Shown in pieces: positions 52,757-62,579 of a DNA stretch of 64,000 bases. The notes under the pieces are model-generated. The model was not told where the DNA came from and ran no database searches. It saw only the letters and a program-made list of their open reading frames with translations. Position numbers and translations under genes: made by a program. The stretch is from Planctomycetota bacterium (lineage in GTDB: Bacteria; Planctomycetota; UBA1135; GCA-002686595), in the NCBI GenBank assembly GCA_016795325.1, contig JAEUHY010000012.1, positions 519,175 through 583,174 of the forward strand. The letters run 5' to 3'. Numbering within the stretch: the stretch's first letter is position 1; every line of letters starts with the position of its first letter.

Positions 52757-54505
52757 ATGCCGACGCGATGGAGGTTGCGCGACGTGCAGCCCGCGCAGGT
52801 CGGCGAGCTGCAGCGACGCCACGGAGTGCCCGAAATCGTAGGGCGTTTCCTCGCGGCGCGTGGACATCAGGCCGGCGACGCAACCACGCGGCACCTGGAA
52901 GCCAGCCTGCACACGCTGCACCATCCCGGCGCGCTGCCCGGGATCGAAGCCGCATCCGACCGCATCGCCCAAGCCCTCGAGCGGCGCGAGACGATCCTGG
53001 TGCACGGCGACTACGACGTCGACGGCGTGACCGGGACCGTACTGCTGATGCGCCTGTTCGCGCTGCTCGGAGCACAGGCCCGCTGGCACATCCCCCACCG
53101 CCTCACCGACGGCTACTCATTCGGACTGCACTCGCTCGAGAAGGTCCGCGAGTGTGGCGCGAGTCTGGTGATCAGCGTCGACAACGGCACGGCGGCGGGC
53201 ACGACCATCGCCGCACTGCGGGAGCGCGGCGTGGACACGATCGTCACCGACCACCACGAGCCGCCGCTCGGCGCACTCCCGCCGGCGGTGGCGATCGTCA
53301 ATCCCAAGCTGCACGACTCGCTCTATCCCTTCCGCGAACTGTGCGGCGCCGGAGTCGCGTTCAAGCTCGCCTGGGGAGTCGCCCAGCGCATCAGCGGAGC
53401 GCGACGCGTGCGCGACGATCTGCGCACGTTCCTCGCCGACGCGATGAGCTACGTGGCGATCGCGACGGTGTGCGACGTGGTCCCGCTCGTGGACGAGAAC
53501 CGCGTGCTCGCGCGCCGCGGCTTGCGCGCGCTCGAGGCCACCACCAACGTCGGCCTGCGCGCGCTCCTCGAGGCCAGCGGCCTGCGCGGCGAGGCGTTGG
53601 TCGCCGAGGACGTCGGCTTCAAGCTCGGGCCGCGGCTCAACGCCGCGGGACGGCTGGCGAGCGCTGCGCTGGCGGTCGAAATGTTGCTCAGCGAAGACGG
53701 TGAACAGGCGCGCGCGCTCGCGAGCGAGCTCGACGGCCTCAACGAAGAGCGGCGGCGGATCGAGGCCCAGATCACGGCGGCGGCGCTCGAGCAGGCGCGC
53801 CACTACGAGGACCCTCAAGAACACCCCGTGCTGGTTCTGGCCGGCGCCGACTGGCACCCCGGCGTGGTCGGCATCGTGGCTTCCCGCGTTGTGACTCGCT
53901 TCCGTCGGCCGGCGCTCGTGATCGGACTGGAGGGCGAGCGCGGCCGCGGCAGCGCGCGTTCCGTCGACGGCTTCGACGTGCTCGAGGCGCTGCACGGCGC
54001 CAGCCACTTGTTCGAGCGCTACGGTGGCCACGCTCAAGCCGCTGGCTGCGAGGTGCAGGCCGGACGCATCGACGAGTTGCGCTCCACGGTGTGCGCCAAA
54101 GCGCGAGCGATGAACGCCGGTCGCGCGGCGACAGAAAACGCGCTGTGGATCGACGGCCAGCTGCCGCTCGCGCACATGGGCCCCGAGTTGATGGCGTACA
54201 TCGATCGACTCGAACCGTTCGGCGCGCTCAACGAGAAGCCGGTCCTGTGTTCGCTCGACGTGCGGCTGGCGGAGCCCGCGCGCCTGCTCGGCGCCGACCG
54301 CACGCACCTCGCACTGCGCGTCCGTCACGGCGAGCGCGTGCTCAAGGCCATGGCCTTCGGAATGGGCGCGCGCGCCGGCGAACTCGCACTCGGCGCGCCG
54401 CTCCACATCGTCTACACGCCGCGCTGGAACACCTTCCGCGGCGAGCGCAACCTCGAGCTCGTGCTGCACGACTTCGCCGTCGGCGCACCGCCCGCGTTGA
54501 ACTGA
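52757..54505 (+). CDS. recJ: Single-stranded-DNA-specific exonuclease RecJ
   Basis: 582 residues. The catalytic motifs of the DHH family are present: HGDYDVDGVTGT (motif I), SVDNGT, VTDHHEPP (DHH), and NPKLHDSLYPFRELCGAG, followed by the DHHA1 domain with RFRRPALVIG and HLFERYGGHAQAAG. The C-terminal OB-like domain is at the end. It degrades ssDNA 5' to 3' in repair and recombination. The start was set at the ATG before the family-typical RWRLRDV lead. Its stop is 12 bases from the stop of the kinase-like gene. Confidence 0.95.
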   Translation: MPTRWRLRDVQPAQVGELQRRHGVPEIVGRFLAARGHQAGDATTRHLEASLHTLHHPGALPGIEAASDRIAQALERRETILVHGDYDVDGVTGTVLLMRLFALLGAQARWHIPHRLTDGYSFGLHSLEKVRECGASLVISVDNGTAAGTTIAALRERGVDTIVTDHHEPPLGALPPAVAIVNPKLHDSLYPFRELCGAGVAFKLAWGVAQRISGARRVRDDLRTFLADAMSYVAIATVCDVVPLVDENRVLARRGLRALEATTNVGLRALLEASGLRGEALVAEDVGFKLGPRLNAAGRLASAALAVEMLLSEDGEQARALASELDGLNEERRRIEAQITAAALEQARHYEDPQEHPVLVLAGADWHPGVVGIVASRVVTRFRRPALVIGLEGERGRGSARSVDGFDVLEALHGASHLFERYGGHAQAAGCEVQAGRIDELRSTVCAKARAMNAGRAATENALWIDGQLPLAHMGPELMAYIDRLEPFGALNEKPVLCSLDVRLAEPARLLGADRTHLALRVRHGERVLKAMAFGMGARAGELALGAPLHIVYTPRWNTFRGERNLELVLHDFAVGAPPALN

Positions 54506-54531
54506 CGCGCGCGAACTTCAGCCCGCGCGCG
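54506..54531. terminator. Hairpin between convergent genes after recJ
   Basis: Two 8-bp cgcgcgcg arms pair around a 10-base loop. The element starts one base after recJ stops and runs into the last codons of the convergent gene at 54518, so both transcripts carry it. Confidence 0.45.
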
Positions 54532-55327
54532 CGCCATCGGTAGGCGCAAGCAGCGCAAGCTCGCGCTGCAACTGCGTCACCCAACGCGCTCCGCGGCGGG
54601 GCTCGGAACCGCTGACGAGCGACGCGCCACGCAGCTGCGTGAAGGCGATCGTCGGCAGCCGCGAGCGCACCAAACCGCGCTCGCGCAGGATGGCCTGCTC
54701 GCTGCCGAGGTTGGTGAGCTGCAGCGCCACACAATCGTCCGACGCGCGGGCCTGGAGCATCACGTTGTCGAGCGTCGCGCCAGGCAACGCCACGCCGCAG
54801 CGCTGCACGGCCTCGAGCGCCCGCTCAAGCGACTCGAGACCGCGCTCGCGCGCCGCGGAGTCCAACGGCGATCGAAGCCAAGTGCGCAAGCTCACGAAGC
54901 CCTCGAGCTCGCGCGTGATCAGCACCGACAGCGGCGCGGAGAGCGGACCGGGCTGTTCGAGGAGCGCGACCAGCTGCGGAGTGGTCACGCCGTTCGCCTG
55001 CAGGTGACAGGCGATGTTCCAGTCGCGCGCAGCGAGGCTCGTGCTGCGCGGATGCGACAGGCGGGCTCGCAGCGCGGGCCAGCCGCCTCCGTAGCGCTGC
55101 AGGTAGAGCTGTCCGGTGCCCGCCCCGCGCGGTTTTTCGTGTTGCTGCCCGTCGCGATCGGGAGTGCCCGGCAACGGCACGCGCCACAACTTGCCCACGC
55201 GCTCGAGGCGCGCAGCGGTCACGACGCGCGGCGGCTCGGCGAGCAAATCCTCGGGCGACGAGGCGCCCAACGCCGCGAGGTCGGGCACGTCGGGCGCCAG
55301 TCGCACAGTGATGGGCGGGCGGCTCAC
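54518..55327 (-). CDS. Kinase-like protein (Kdo/WaaP-InaA-like), probably inactive
   Basis: About 269 residues from the GTG at 55327; upstream sequence in frame is Arg-rich and unlikely to be coding. The N-lobe-like part (LYLQRYGGGWPALRARLSHP, then LAARDWNIACHLQANGVTTPQ) resembles Kdo-kinase/InaA-family proteins. Where those have an HRDLxxxN catalytic loop, this protein has LPGATLDNVML; the following Asp-containing motif is LTNLGS. Both the catalytic and the metal-binding Asp are therefore missing, so it is a candidate pseudokinase. The family call itself is tentative. It is divergent from polA. Confidence 0.5.
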   Translation of the reverse strand: MSRPPITVRLAPDVPDLAALGASSPEDLLAEPPRVVTAARLERVGKLWRVPLPGTPDRDGQQHEKPRGAGTGQLYLQRYGGGWPALRARLSHPRSTSLAARDWNIACHLQANGVTTPQLVALLEQPGPLSAPLSVLITRELEGFVSLRTWLRSPLDSAARERGLESLERALEAVQRCGVALPGATLDNVMLQARASDDCVALQLTNLGSEQAILRERGLVRSRLPTIAFTQLRGASLVSGSEPRRGARWVTQLQRELALLAPTDGARAG

Positions 55328-55442
55328 AACCCGCGAGTGTAGTGGCGTCGCCCCCGGACGTCGCGCGCAACGTGGACGCTGGGGCGCCGCACGCGCAAGA
55401 TGCGCCGCTCCATCCGCCCGCGGCCCCCCCTGCTTGCCGACC

Positions 55443-58151
55443 ATGCCCCGCCTCTTCCTGCTCGACGGCACCGCCCTCGCTTACCGCGCACACTTCGCGC
55501 TGCAGAGCACGCGGCTCACCACGCCCCAGGGGCAGCCATGCGGCGCGACGTACGGCTTCGCACTCACGCTGCGGCGCATCCTCGAGCAAGAACGCCCCGA
55601 GCGCATCGCCGTCGCGTTCGATCCGCCGGGGCCGACCTTCCGCCACCAGCAGTACGGCGACTACAAGGCCACGCGCGAGAAGATCCCCGACGAGCTCGTC
55701 GCACAACTCGACGGTCTGCGCGAACTGGTCCGCGCGCACGGCATTCCGATCTTCGAGGTCAAGGGCTTCGAAGCGGACGACGTGATCGGCACGCTCGCCA
55801 AACAAGGCGCGGAGAAGGGCTGGCAAGTCCTGATCGTCTCGGGCGACAAGGACATGATGCAGCTCGTGAACGAGCGCGTGTCGCTCTACAACGTGTTCAA
55901 GAAGGACGTCGACGTCGAGTTGCAGAGCTTCGAGGCCGTGAAGGAGAAGTTCGGCGTCGCGCCCGAGCATGTGATCGACGTGCTGGCCGTGATGGGCGAC
56001 GCCTCTGACAACGTGCCGGGCGTCAAGGGCATCGGCGAGAAGGGCGCGATGAAGCTGATCGGCGAGTTCGGCTCGGTCGCCGGCGTGCTCGCCAACCTCG
56101 ACAAGGTCAAGGGCAAGGCGCGCGAGTACATCGAGCGCGACCGCGAGCAGCTCTTGATGTCGCTCGATCTGGTCACGATCCGCACGGATGTGAAGCTCGA
56201 CCCCGGCCTCGACGAACTGCCGCCGTACGAACCGCGCAACGAAGAGGTCGCGGCCTTCTTCCGCAAGATGGGATTCCTCAGCCTGCTCAAGAAGGTCGAG
56301 CAGGGCGCGCAGAAGAGCGTGGAGCGCGACTACCGCACGGTGCGCAGCGAGGCGGAACTGCAGCAAATGATGGACGAGCTGCGCGCGGGCGGCGCGTTCG
56401 CGCTCGACAGCGAAACCACCAGCCTGTTTCCGCTCGAAGCGGCGCTCGTCGGCCTGTCGTTCTCCAACACGACGGGTCGCGCCTGGTACGTGCCGTTCAA
56501 CGCGGACCCGCCGCTGGTGGCGGGTGGTGCGAGCGCATTGCTCGAACGCTTGAAGCCCCTGCTCGTCGACCCGGCGCTCCAACGCGTCGGCCAGAATCAC
56601 AAGTACGACGCGCTCGTGTTGCGCGGCAACGGGCTGCGCCTGCCGCCGATCTCGTTCGACACGATGATCGCCTCGTTCACGGTCCACGGCGCCGCGCGGC
56701 GCCACAACCTCGACGATCTGGCGCTCACGTACTTCGGGATGAAGAAGATCCCGACCAGCGAACTGCTCGGCCGCGGCGCGAAGCAGATCACGATGGATCA
56801 GGTTCCGATCGCCAAGGTCGCCGAGTACGCCTGCGAAGACGCGGACGTCACGTGGCGGCTGTACGAGGCGTTGCGCAAGGAACTCGCGGAGACCGGCAAC
56901 GACGCTCTCTTCTACGAGCTTGAGCTGCCGCTCGCCGACGTGCTCGCGAACATGGAGGAGCGCGGCATCCGCATCGATGTGGCGTTGCTCGAGGAGCTGG
57001 GGCGCGAGCTCGAGAGCGACATCGCGCGCTGCCAGGCGGACTTTACGCGCCTCGCCGGCGAGGAAGTCAACATGAACAGCCCCAAGGCGCTCGGGGAGCT
57101 GCTGTTCGAGAAGCTGCGCATCCAGGACGCCGCGGGCGTCAAGAAGGTCAAGCGCACGCAGACGGGTTACTCGACGGACTACGAAACGCTCTCGGAGAGC
57201 TACGGCGAAGTCGAGAGCGTGCGCGCCCTGCTCGAATTCCGCGAGGTTTCCAAGCTCAAGAGCACGTACGTCGACGCGCTCCCACGCTACGTCAACGCGC
57301 GCACGGGACGCGTGCACTGCTCGTTCAGCCAAGTTGCGGCCGCAACCGGCCGACTCGCCTCGAGCGAACCGAACCTGCAGAACATCCCTATCCGCACCGA
57401 GCGCGGACGCAAGCTGCGCGGCGCGTTCGTCGCGCGCGAGGCCGATCGGCATGGCGAATGGACGCTGCTCGCCGCGGACTACAGCCAGGTCGAGCTGCGC
57501 ATCCTCGCGCACCTCGCCGACGACGAGCGCATGCGCGAGGCGTTCGCGCGCGGCGCGGACATCCACGCCTCGACGGCGAGCGTGATCTTCGACGTGGCCG
57601 AACCGCTGGTGACGCGCGACATGCGCAGCCGGGCCAAGGCCGTCAACTTCGGCCTGCTCTACGGCATGGGACCGCAACGTTTGGCGCGCGAGACCGGCCT
57701 CACCGTGCTCGAAGCGAAACGCTTCATCGAGCGCTACTTCAACTCCTTCCCCCGCGTGCGCGGCTGGCGCGAGCGCACGATCGCGCAGGCGCACGCGGAC
57801 GGCTTCGTCACCACGATCCTCGGCCGGCGCCGCGCGATCGCGGACATCAACTCCGAGGAACCGCGCCTGCGCGCCTTCGCCGAGAACGCAGCGCTCAACA
57901 CGCCCGTCCAGGGTTCAGCTGCGGACATCATCAAGAAGGCGATGATCGAGCTCGAAGCGCGCCTCGCGGCGTCGTCTCTGGCGGGTCGCATGCTGCTCCA
58001 GGTCCACGACGAACTGGTGCTCGAGCTCCCGCTCGCCGAACTCGAAGCGACGCGCGAAGTCGTGCGCGACTGCATGGAGAACGCGGTGCGCCTGAGCGTG
58101 CCGCTGCGGGTCGACTTCGGGCACGGCCGCTCCTGGCTCGAGGCGCATTGA
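55443..58151 (+). CDS. polA: DNA polymerase I
   Basis: 902 residues from the ATG at 55443 (PRLFLLDGTALAYRAHF). The 5'-nuclease domain spans about 1-290 (DDVIGTLAKQG, VSGDKDMMQLV, VKGIGEKGAMKLI). The proofreading domain is complete and likely active: DSETTS (DxE), QNHKYDALVL and YACEDADVTW. The polymerase domain has DYSQVELRILAHL, FGLLYGMGPQRLARE and QVHDELVLE. It removes primers, fills gaps and works in repair. It starts a plus-strand pair with the modular protein 67 bases downstream. Confidence 0.96.
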   Translation: MPRLFLLDGTALAYRAHFALQSTRLTTPQGQPCGATYGFALTLRRILEQERPERIAVAFDPPGPTFRHQQYGDYKATREKIPDELVAQLDGLRELVRAHGIPIFEVKGFEADDVIGTLAKQGAEKGWQVLIVSGDKDMMQLVNERVSLYNVFKKDVDVELQSFEAVKEKFGVAPEHVIDVLAVMGDASDNVPGVKGIGEKGAMKLIGEFGSVAGVLANLDKVKGKAREYIERDREQLLMSLDLVTIRTDVKLDPGLDELPPYEPRNEEVAAFFRKMGFLSLLKKVEQGAQKSVERDYRTVRSEAELQQMMDELRAGGAFALDSETTSLFPLEAALVGLSFSNTTGRAWYVPFNADPPLVAGGASALLERLKPLLVDPALQRVGQNHKYDALVLRGNGLRLPPISFDTMIASFTVHGAARRHNLDDLALTYFGMKKIPTSELLGRGAKQITMDQVPIAKVAEYACEDADVTWRLYEALRKELAETGNDALFYELELPLADVLANMEERGIRIDVALLEELGRELESDIARCQADFTRLAGEEVNMNSPKALGELLFEKLRIQDAAGVKKVKRTQTGYSTDYETLSESYGEVESVRALLEFREVSKLKSTYVDALPRYVNARTGRVHCSFSQVAAATGRLASSEPNLQNIPIRTERGRKLRGAFVAREADRHGEWTLLAADYSQVELRILAHLADDERMREAFARGADIHASTASVIFDVAEPLVTRDMRSRAKAVNFGLLYGMGPQRLARETGLTVLEAKRFIERYFNSFPRVRGWRERTIAQAHADGFVTTILGRRRAIADINSEEPRLRAFAENAALNTPVQGSAADIIKKAMIELEARLAASSLAGRMLLQVHDELVLELPLAELEATREVVRDCMENAVRLSVPLRVDFGHGRSWLEAH

Positions 58152-58218
58152 TGGAACGGGCGTGCGCGGCGCGCGGCCGCTACGCTGAAGGCGCGGGTGC
58201 GAGCCCGCGCCGCCGCGC

Positions 58219-60030
58219 ATGAAGCCGCTCCGCCTCCTGGCCCTGCTCATCGCCGTGCTGATCGGCCTGTGGGCCTATTTTCAGCCGCGACAGAGCACGC
58301 CGGCCTCATCCCACGCGCCGAAATCCGACGCGCTCGCCGACGCAGGCTCGGAATCCGAGACCAGCCGCGCGAGCGATCCGGCGCCGGCGCCTGAGTTGGC
58401 GAACGAAGTTGCCGCGCCCGCGCCAACGGAGTCCCCGGCAGCGACCTGGACACTGCAGGGCTTGGCGTTGAGCACCGTCGATCAAGCCGGGATCGCGGGC
58501 CTGAAGGTGACGCTCTCCCACCCCGCGGGCGCGGCGCATGCCGCAACCTCGAGCGTGTCCGACGGCCTGGGCGCATTCGTGTTCGAACTCGACGAACGCC
58601 ACTGGAAGCGCGGCGACGTGCGTCTCGCCAGCGTGCACGACGCGGCGAGCGGCGCACGTCGCTTCCAAGGTCTGGTGCGCCTCGATCCGAACTTCGCGAT
58701 CTCGATCCAGGCTCTGACGGGAGTGCGCGGCCGCGTGCTGACCTCGCTCGCGCCGCGCGATCCGCGTTTGGACGTGGTCTTCTGGCGCGCGCCCCAACGC
58801 GCTTCACGCGAGTGGACGTACGTGGCGCGCACCGCCACCGACACAACCGGTTGGTTCGAGTGCGACCTCGCACTCGCGCAGTCCGTCGACCTGCTGCGCG
58901 TCGACATCGCGCTCGACGGCGTCCACTGCGCGTCGTTCGACACACCCGTGGAGGCGCTGCGCTCCCCCAGCGGCGTCGAGCTCCGCGTCGAACTCGGCGA
59001 ACTGCGTTTGTCCGTGGCCGATGAGAACGGCGCCGCAGTCGTCGGCGCCGAATTGCGCATCGCAGCCTGGGGCGGCTCGCCCGACAACTTCCCGCCCGTC
59101 GCCGCGACCGACGCCCGGGGCCAGATCATGCTGCGTCTGCCGCCCGCGCACTACGAGTTCGCGCTCGGCAAAGCCGGCCACTGCTCGCGCGTCGAGTTCG
59201 TCGAGATCGCACCGCAACCCGTCGAACTCGAGCTTCAGCTGGCGCGCCTGGGTGAAGAGCACGAGCTGTTCGGCGTCGTCGTGGACGAACGTGGTGAACC
59301 TGTTCCCGCAGCCTTCGTGGCCGTTGGTCCGCGCACGCAGATCGACGAGCTCGGCGCCGCCGGCACGCACGGCGTGCGCACCGACGAGTTCGGGAACTTC
59401 CGCCTGCGCTCCTGCAGCTCGCAGGAATTGGAGCTCACAGCCTTCCATCGCGATTTCGGTCTGAGCACTCCCTTGCTCGTGACGCCCGACGGCACGCGGC
59501 TCGTCGTCGCGCTCGCTCGGCGCGGCAAGGTTCAGATCGATGTCCTGACCGACCCGCTGCCCGGCCCGTTCCGCGACGGGGAGTGTGATTACGTGCTCGT
59601 TCCGCAGGCCGGAGGCGAGAGCGTCTTCGGCGTCGCCGACACGTTGCCCTTCGAGGTCGATGAGTTGCTCGTCGGCGACTACGACGTGTTCGTGGTGTTG
59701 CCCGGCCTCGACGGGTGCGCCGAGGGTTTCGTGCGCGTCGAAGCCGCGCGCACGGCGCAGGCCTTGATCCCCGCACGCCGCGCGCACTGGATCAGCGGGC
59801 GCGTCTTGGACGCACAGGGCTCTGCGCTGCCCGACCTTCGGGTCCGCGCGTTCGCGCGTTGGCCCGCCGCGGCGGCCCAGGCGCTCTCTTGGGGTACGAC
59901 CCTGGGCGACGGCAGTTTCCGCATCTTCTGCGACGCCGGCGAAGCGGAGCTGCTGCTCGAGGACCTGAACGGCGAACTGTTGCGCCAGCAGGTGCGCGAA
60001 GGCGAAGCGCTGGAGTTGCGCACGCCTTAG
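58219..60030 (+). CDS. Membrane-anchored protein with carboxypeptidase-regulatory-like repeats
   Basis: 603 residues. One N-terminal hydrophobic segment (about 5-22) is followed by an Ala/Pro-rich linker and at least three beta-sandwich modules of the carboxypeptidase regulatory-like type, each opening with a GxVxDxxGxPVxxAxVxV-like strand: near residue 75 (GLALSTVDQAGIAGLKVTL), near 352 (GVVVDERGEPVPAAFVAV) and near 525 (GRVLDAQGSALPDLRVRAF). No enzyme motif is present. A surface or periplasmic structural role is likely. Confidence 0.7.
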   Translation: MKPLRLLALLIAVLIGLWAYFQPRQSTPASSHAPKSDALADAGSESETSRASDPAPAPELANEVAAPAPTESPAATWTLQGLALSTVDQAGIAGLKVTLSHPAGAAHAATSSVSDGLGAFVFELDERHWKRGDVRLASVHDAASGARRFQGLVRLDPNFAISIQALTGVRGRVLTSLAPRDPRLDVVFWRAPQRASREWTYVARTATDTTGWFECDLALAQSVDLLRVDIALDGVHCASFDTPVEALRSPSGVELRVELGELRLSVADENGAAVVGAELRIAAWGGSPDNFPPVAATDARGQIMLRLPPAHYEFALGKAGHCSRVEFVEIAPQPVELELQLARLGEEHELFGVVVDERGEPVPAAFVAVGPRTQIDELGAAGTHGVRTDEFGNFRLRSCSSQELELTAFHRDFGLSTPLLVTPDGTRLVVALARRGKVQIDVLTDPLPGPFRDGECDYVLVPQAGGESVFGVADTLPFEVDELLVGDYDVFVVLPGLDGCAEGFVRVEAARTAQALIPARRAHWISGRVLDAQGSALPDLRVRAFARWPAAAAQALSWGTTLGDGSFRIFCDAGEAELLLEDLNGELLRQQVREGEALELRTP

Positions 60031-60041
60031 CGCGGCCCCGG

Positions 60042-60683
60042 TCAGCCGCCGAGTTGACGCGCCAGCGCGTCGAAGCGCTCGCGCAGCTCCTTCATCTGAT
60101 TCTCGAGCGTCAGCACGCGCGCTTCGAGGTCCGCGCGCGGCGCCGCGGCCGGCTTCGACGCTACGGGGCCGGCGACGTCGAGCGGATGCGCGTCGGGGCA
60201 CAGCATCTGCGCGTAACGCTCGGCGCGCTCTCCGGGCAGCGGATCGAGGCGCTTGACGTAGCCCTTCTCCATCAGCCGCACGAGCTTCTCCTGCAACTTC
60301 TCGAGCGTCGGCAGCGCGACCATGCGCTCCGCGCGCGTGCGCAGCTCGCCCGGCTGCTGCGGACCGCGCATGAGCAACTCGGCGAGCACCGCGAGCGCGC
60401 CGTCGTCCACCTCGAACACCTCGCGCGCGTTGTGCCGGTACTTCTCGACGCGCTGACCGCCCTCCTGCACGCGCCCGGCCAGGTGCTTCATCACCAGCCC
60501 CTGCAACGCGACGTGCACCTCCGCAGAAGAGTAGTCGGTCACCGGCCAGCGATTGTTCTTCTGGTTCGAGCCGAGCGTGGCTGAGTTGAGCGTCATCGGG
60601 TACTGATCGGGCACCGTGTAGGCCTTTTCGATCAGAACGCCGAGGACGCGCGCTTCGTGACTGTTGAGCGAGAGCGAGGGCAT
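60042..60683 (-). CDS. YceH family (DUF480) protein
   Basis: 213 residues. The family-typical opening LNSHEARVLGVLIEKAYTVPDQYPMTLN and NQKNNRWPV are present, and the structure is two winged-helix-like domains with a final coiled-coil segment (ADLEARVLTLENQMKELRERF). The function of this family is not established. It converges on the gene ending at 60030 and is followed 13 bases upstream by the GT-C-like gene on the same strand. Confidence 0.85.
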   Translation of the reverse strand: MPSLSLNSHEARVLGVLIEKAYTVPDQYPMTLNSATLGSNQKNNRWPVTDYSSAEVHVALQGLVMKHLAGRVQEGGQRVEKYRHNAREVFEVDDGALAVLAELLMRGPQQPGELRTRAERMVALPTLEKLQEKLVRLMEKGYVKRLDPLPGERAERYAQMLCPDAHPLDVAGPVASKPAAAPRADLEARVLTLENQMKELRERFDALARQLGG

Positions 60684-60695
60684 GGCCCGCGCAGT

Positions 60696-62348
60696 CTACT
60701 CGCCGGCTTCGCCGCCGCGCCCGAGCAGCACGATCACCAGTTCGTCCGCTGCGGCCTGCGGCGGCGGCTCGCGCTTGGCGACGACGCGCAGCTTGCGCCC
60801 TGGGTGCGCCAGCTCCGCGTACGCGTCGAGGCTGTAGTCGCGCAGGGTCAGCGGCCGTTTGGTCGCGACGCCGTGGCGCGAGGCGCCCGACTCTGGCGGC
60901 GTCGCATCGAGCTCGACGACGCTCCCCGGCGGCGTGGCGAGCACGAGTGCGTCGAAGCGCTCGCACAGCTCGCGCACGGCTTCGCTGGACGCCCGCACTT
61001 CGCTCCAACGCACGGCGCGTGAGCCGCCCCAGCCCTGCAGCAGCGCGAGCACGCCGAGCGCGAGCCAAGCCACGCCGCGCCGCGCGTACGGATCGACGCG
61101 CACGAAGGGTCCGCGCTGTCGCGCTCCGCCGACGAGCGCGGCGGCCGCGACCGCGAGCAGCGCAACGGGCGGAACGAACGGCGCGGCGTACCAGGCGCGC
61201 AGCACGCCCGACATCGCGGTCAAGGCCGCGAGCACGACCAGCCACAGGCCGAGCCACTCGGCGAGTCGCTGCGGCGCGACGGGCAGGTCTTCGTCGCTCG
61301 CGCTGCGCCGCGCGCGCAGCGCGAAGAACGCCACGCACAACGCCGCCGCTCCGAACGCGAGGGCGACTCCTCCACCGGCCCAGTCTCCCGGAGGTGCGGG
61401 CGCGAGCACGAGTTGACCGTAGCGCTCCGCCGCGCGCCCGAGGTTGCGCAGCGCGCCGTCGAGCGAGGCTTTCGCGCCGCCGCCGAGGCCGCCGAGCAGC
61501 GCCGTGCGCGCCACGAGGTACACAGCGATGCTCGCGAGCGTCGGCCAGCTCGCACGCAGCCCCGCGCGCCAACGCGCCGACCACGAGGCCGTGCCAGCGG
61601 GGAAGAACGATGCGTTGAGCGCAGGAACGAGCAACGCGCACAGCACGCCGGTTTCTTTCGCTCCAGCGGCGAGCAGCGCAAACACCGCAGCAGCGTAGCT
61701 CGTGCGCGCTCGCGCCCGCGCAGCCGCGAACAACGCGAGAAGCGTGAACGCGAGGCTGAGGTTGTCCGCACGGCGCGGCGGCAGCGGCGCGAGCTCGAAG
61801 AACGCCGGGTGCAACGCGACCAGCGCCCCCGCAGCGATCGCCCATGCGCGGCGGCGCGGGCCGAGCAGCGCAAGTGCGAGCCAACTCGTCGCCACGGCGC
61901 AGGTGAGCGTTGCGAGCAGATCGGTGCGGTGGTACGCGCGCGGATCGAGCCCACCGAGCGCGTGGTCGAGCGCGAACGAAAGGTGCACGAGCGGACGCCA
62001 GTAGTGGCCGCCGGGGAAGCGCCCGCCCATCAGTTCGTCGCTGAGCACGCGCCCCAGATCGCCGAGCGATTCGACGCGGCTCGCCGCGATCAGCGGGTAG
62101 GTGTCCCACCCGGCCAGCGGTAGCGCGAGCACGTCCCACCAGGCAGCGGCGCCGATCAGCGCGACGACGAGCCCGACGAGCAGCGCCGCGCGCCAGCTCC
62201 AATCGTCAGAGGGGGCTTCGCTCGCCCGCACCTCGCGGACGGGCGCGCCCTCGACCACGACGTAGCTCGCGTCCACCACCTCCAGCTCGCGCCGGCGGGT
62301 CGGCAGGGCCGCCTCGCGGTCGCTCTCGTCGTCGAAGTTGGAGGCCAT
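60696..62348 (-). CDS. GT-C-like multi-pass membrane protein (TMTC/PMT-type)
   Basis: 550 residues: a soluble lead of about 50 residues, then about ten hydrophobic segments. The first loop carries WDTYPLIAASRVESL and then GGHYWRPLVHLSFALDH and DPRAYHRTDLL, a pattern of TMTC/protein O-mannosyltransferase-like GT-C enzymes where the acidic residue in the first loop is catalytic. A C-terminal soluble domain follows. The lipid-linked sugar donor and acceptor are unknown. It is divergent from the polyferredoxin gene. Confidence 0.68.
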   Translation of the reverse strand: MASNFDDESDREAALPTRRRELEVVDASYVVVEGAPVREVRASEAPSDDWSWRAALLVGLVVALIGAAAWWDVLALPLAGWDTYPLIAASRVESLGDLGRVLSDELMGGRFPGGHYWRPLVHLSFALDHALGGLDPRAYHRTDLLATLTCAVATSWLALALLGPRRRAWAIAAGALVALHPAFFELAPLPPRRADNLSLAFTLLALFAAARARARTSYAAAVFALLAAGAKETGVLCALLVPALNASFFPAGTASWSARWRAGLRASWPTLASIAVYLVARTALLGGLGGGAKASLDGALRNLGRAAERYGQLVLAPAPPGDWAGGGVALAFGAAALCVAFFALRARRSASDEDLPVAPQRLAEWLGLWLVVLAALTAMSGVLRAWYAAPFVPPVALLAVAAAALVGGARQRGPFVRVDPYARRGVAWLALGVLALLQGWGGSRAVRWSEVRASSEAVRELCERFDALVLATPPGSVVELDATPPESGASRHGVATKRPLTLRDYSLDAYAELAHPGRKLRVVAKREPPPQAAADELVIVLLGRGGEAGE

Positions 62349-62579
62349 GTTGGCGGCAGCGCGGCCGAAGGGCGCGGAATGCTACTGCGCGTGGCTCGAT
62401 CCGGCGGGCAGCAACCCTGCGCCCGACTCGGCCGAAACGGTCCCCTCGACCGTACGGGTCGCGTGGGAAGCGCGGCCAGGGGCTCGGTAGCGCCCCTTTC
62501 CGGTGGTAGCCTGTCGTCCCACGAACTATTCTCACGCGCACGTCAGATTTCGCAGCCAACGGCCGAAACCAAGACGCCC

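Noticed and set aside
54825..62202. Very long minus-strand open frames opposite polA and the modular protein (about 990 and 1130 codons)
   Set aside because: They lie entirely antisense to genes with clear family motifs, have Arg/Ala/His-biased composition typical of GC-rich shadow frames and show no domain.
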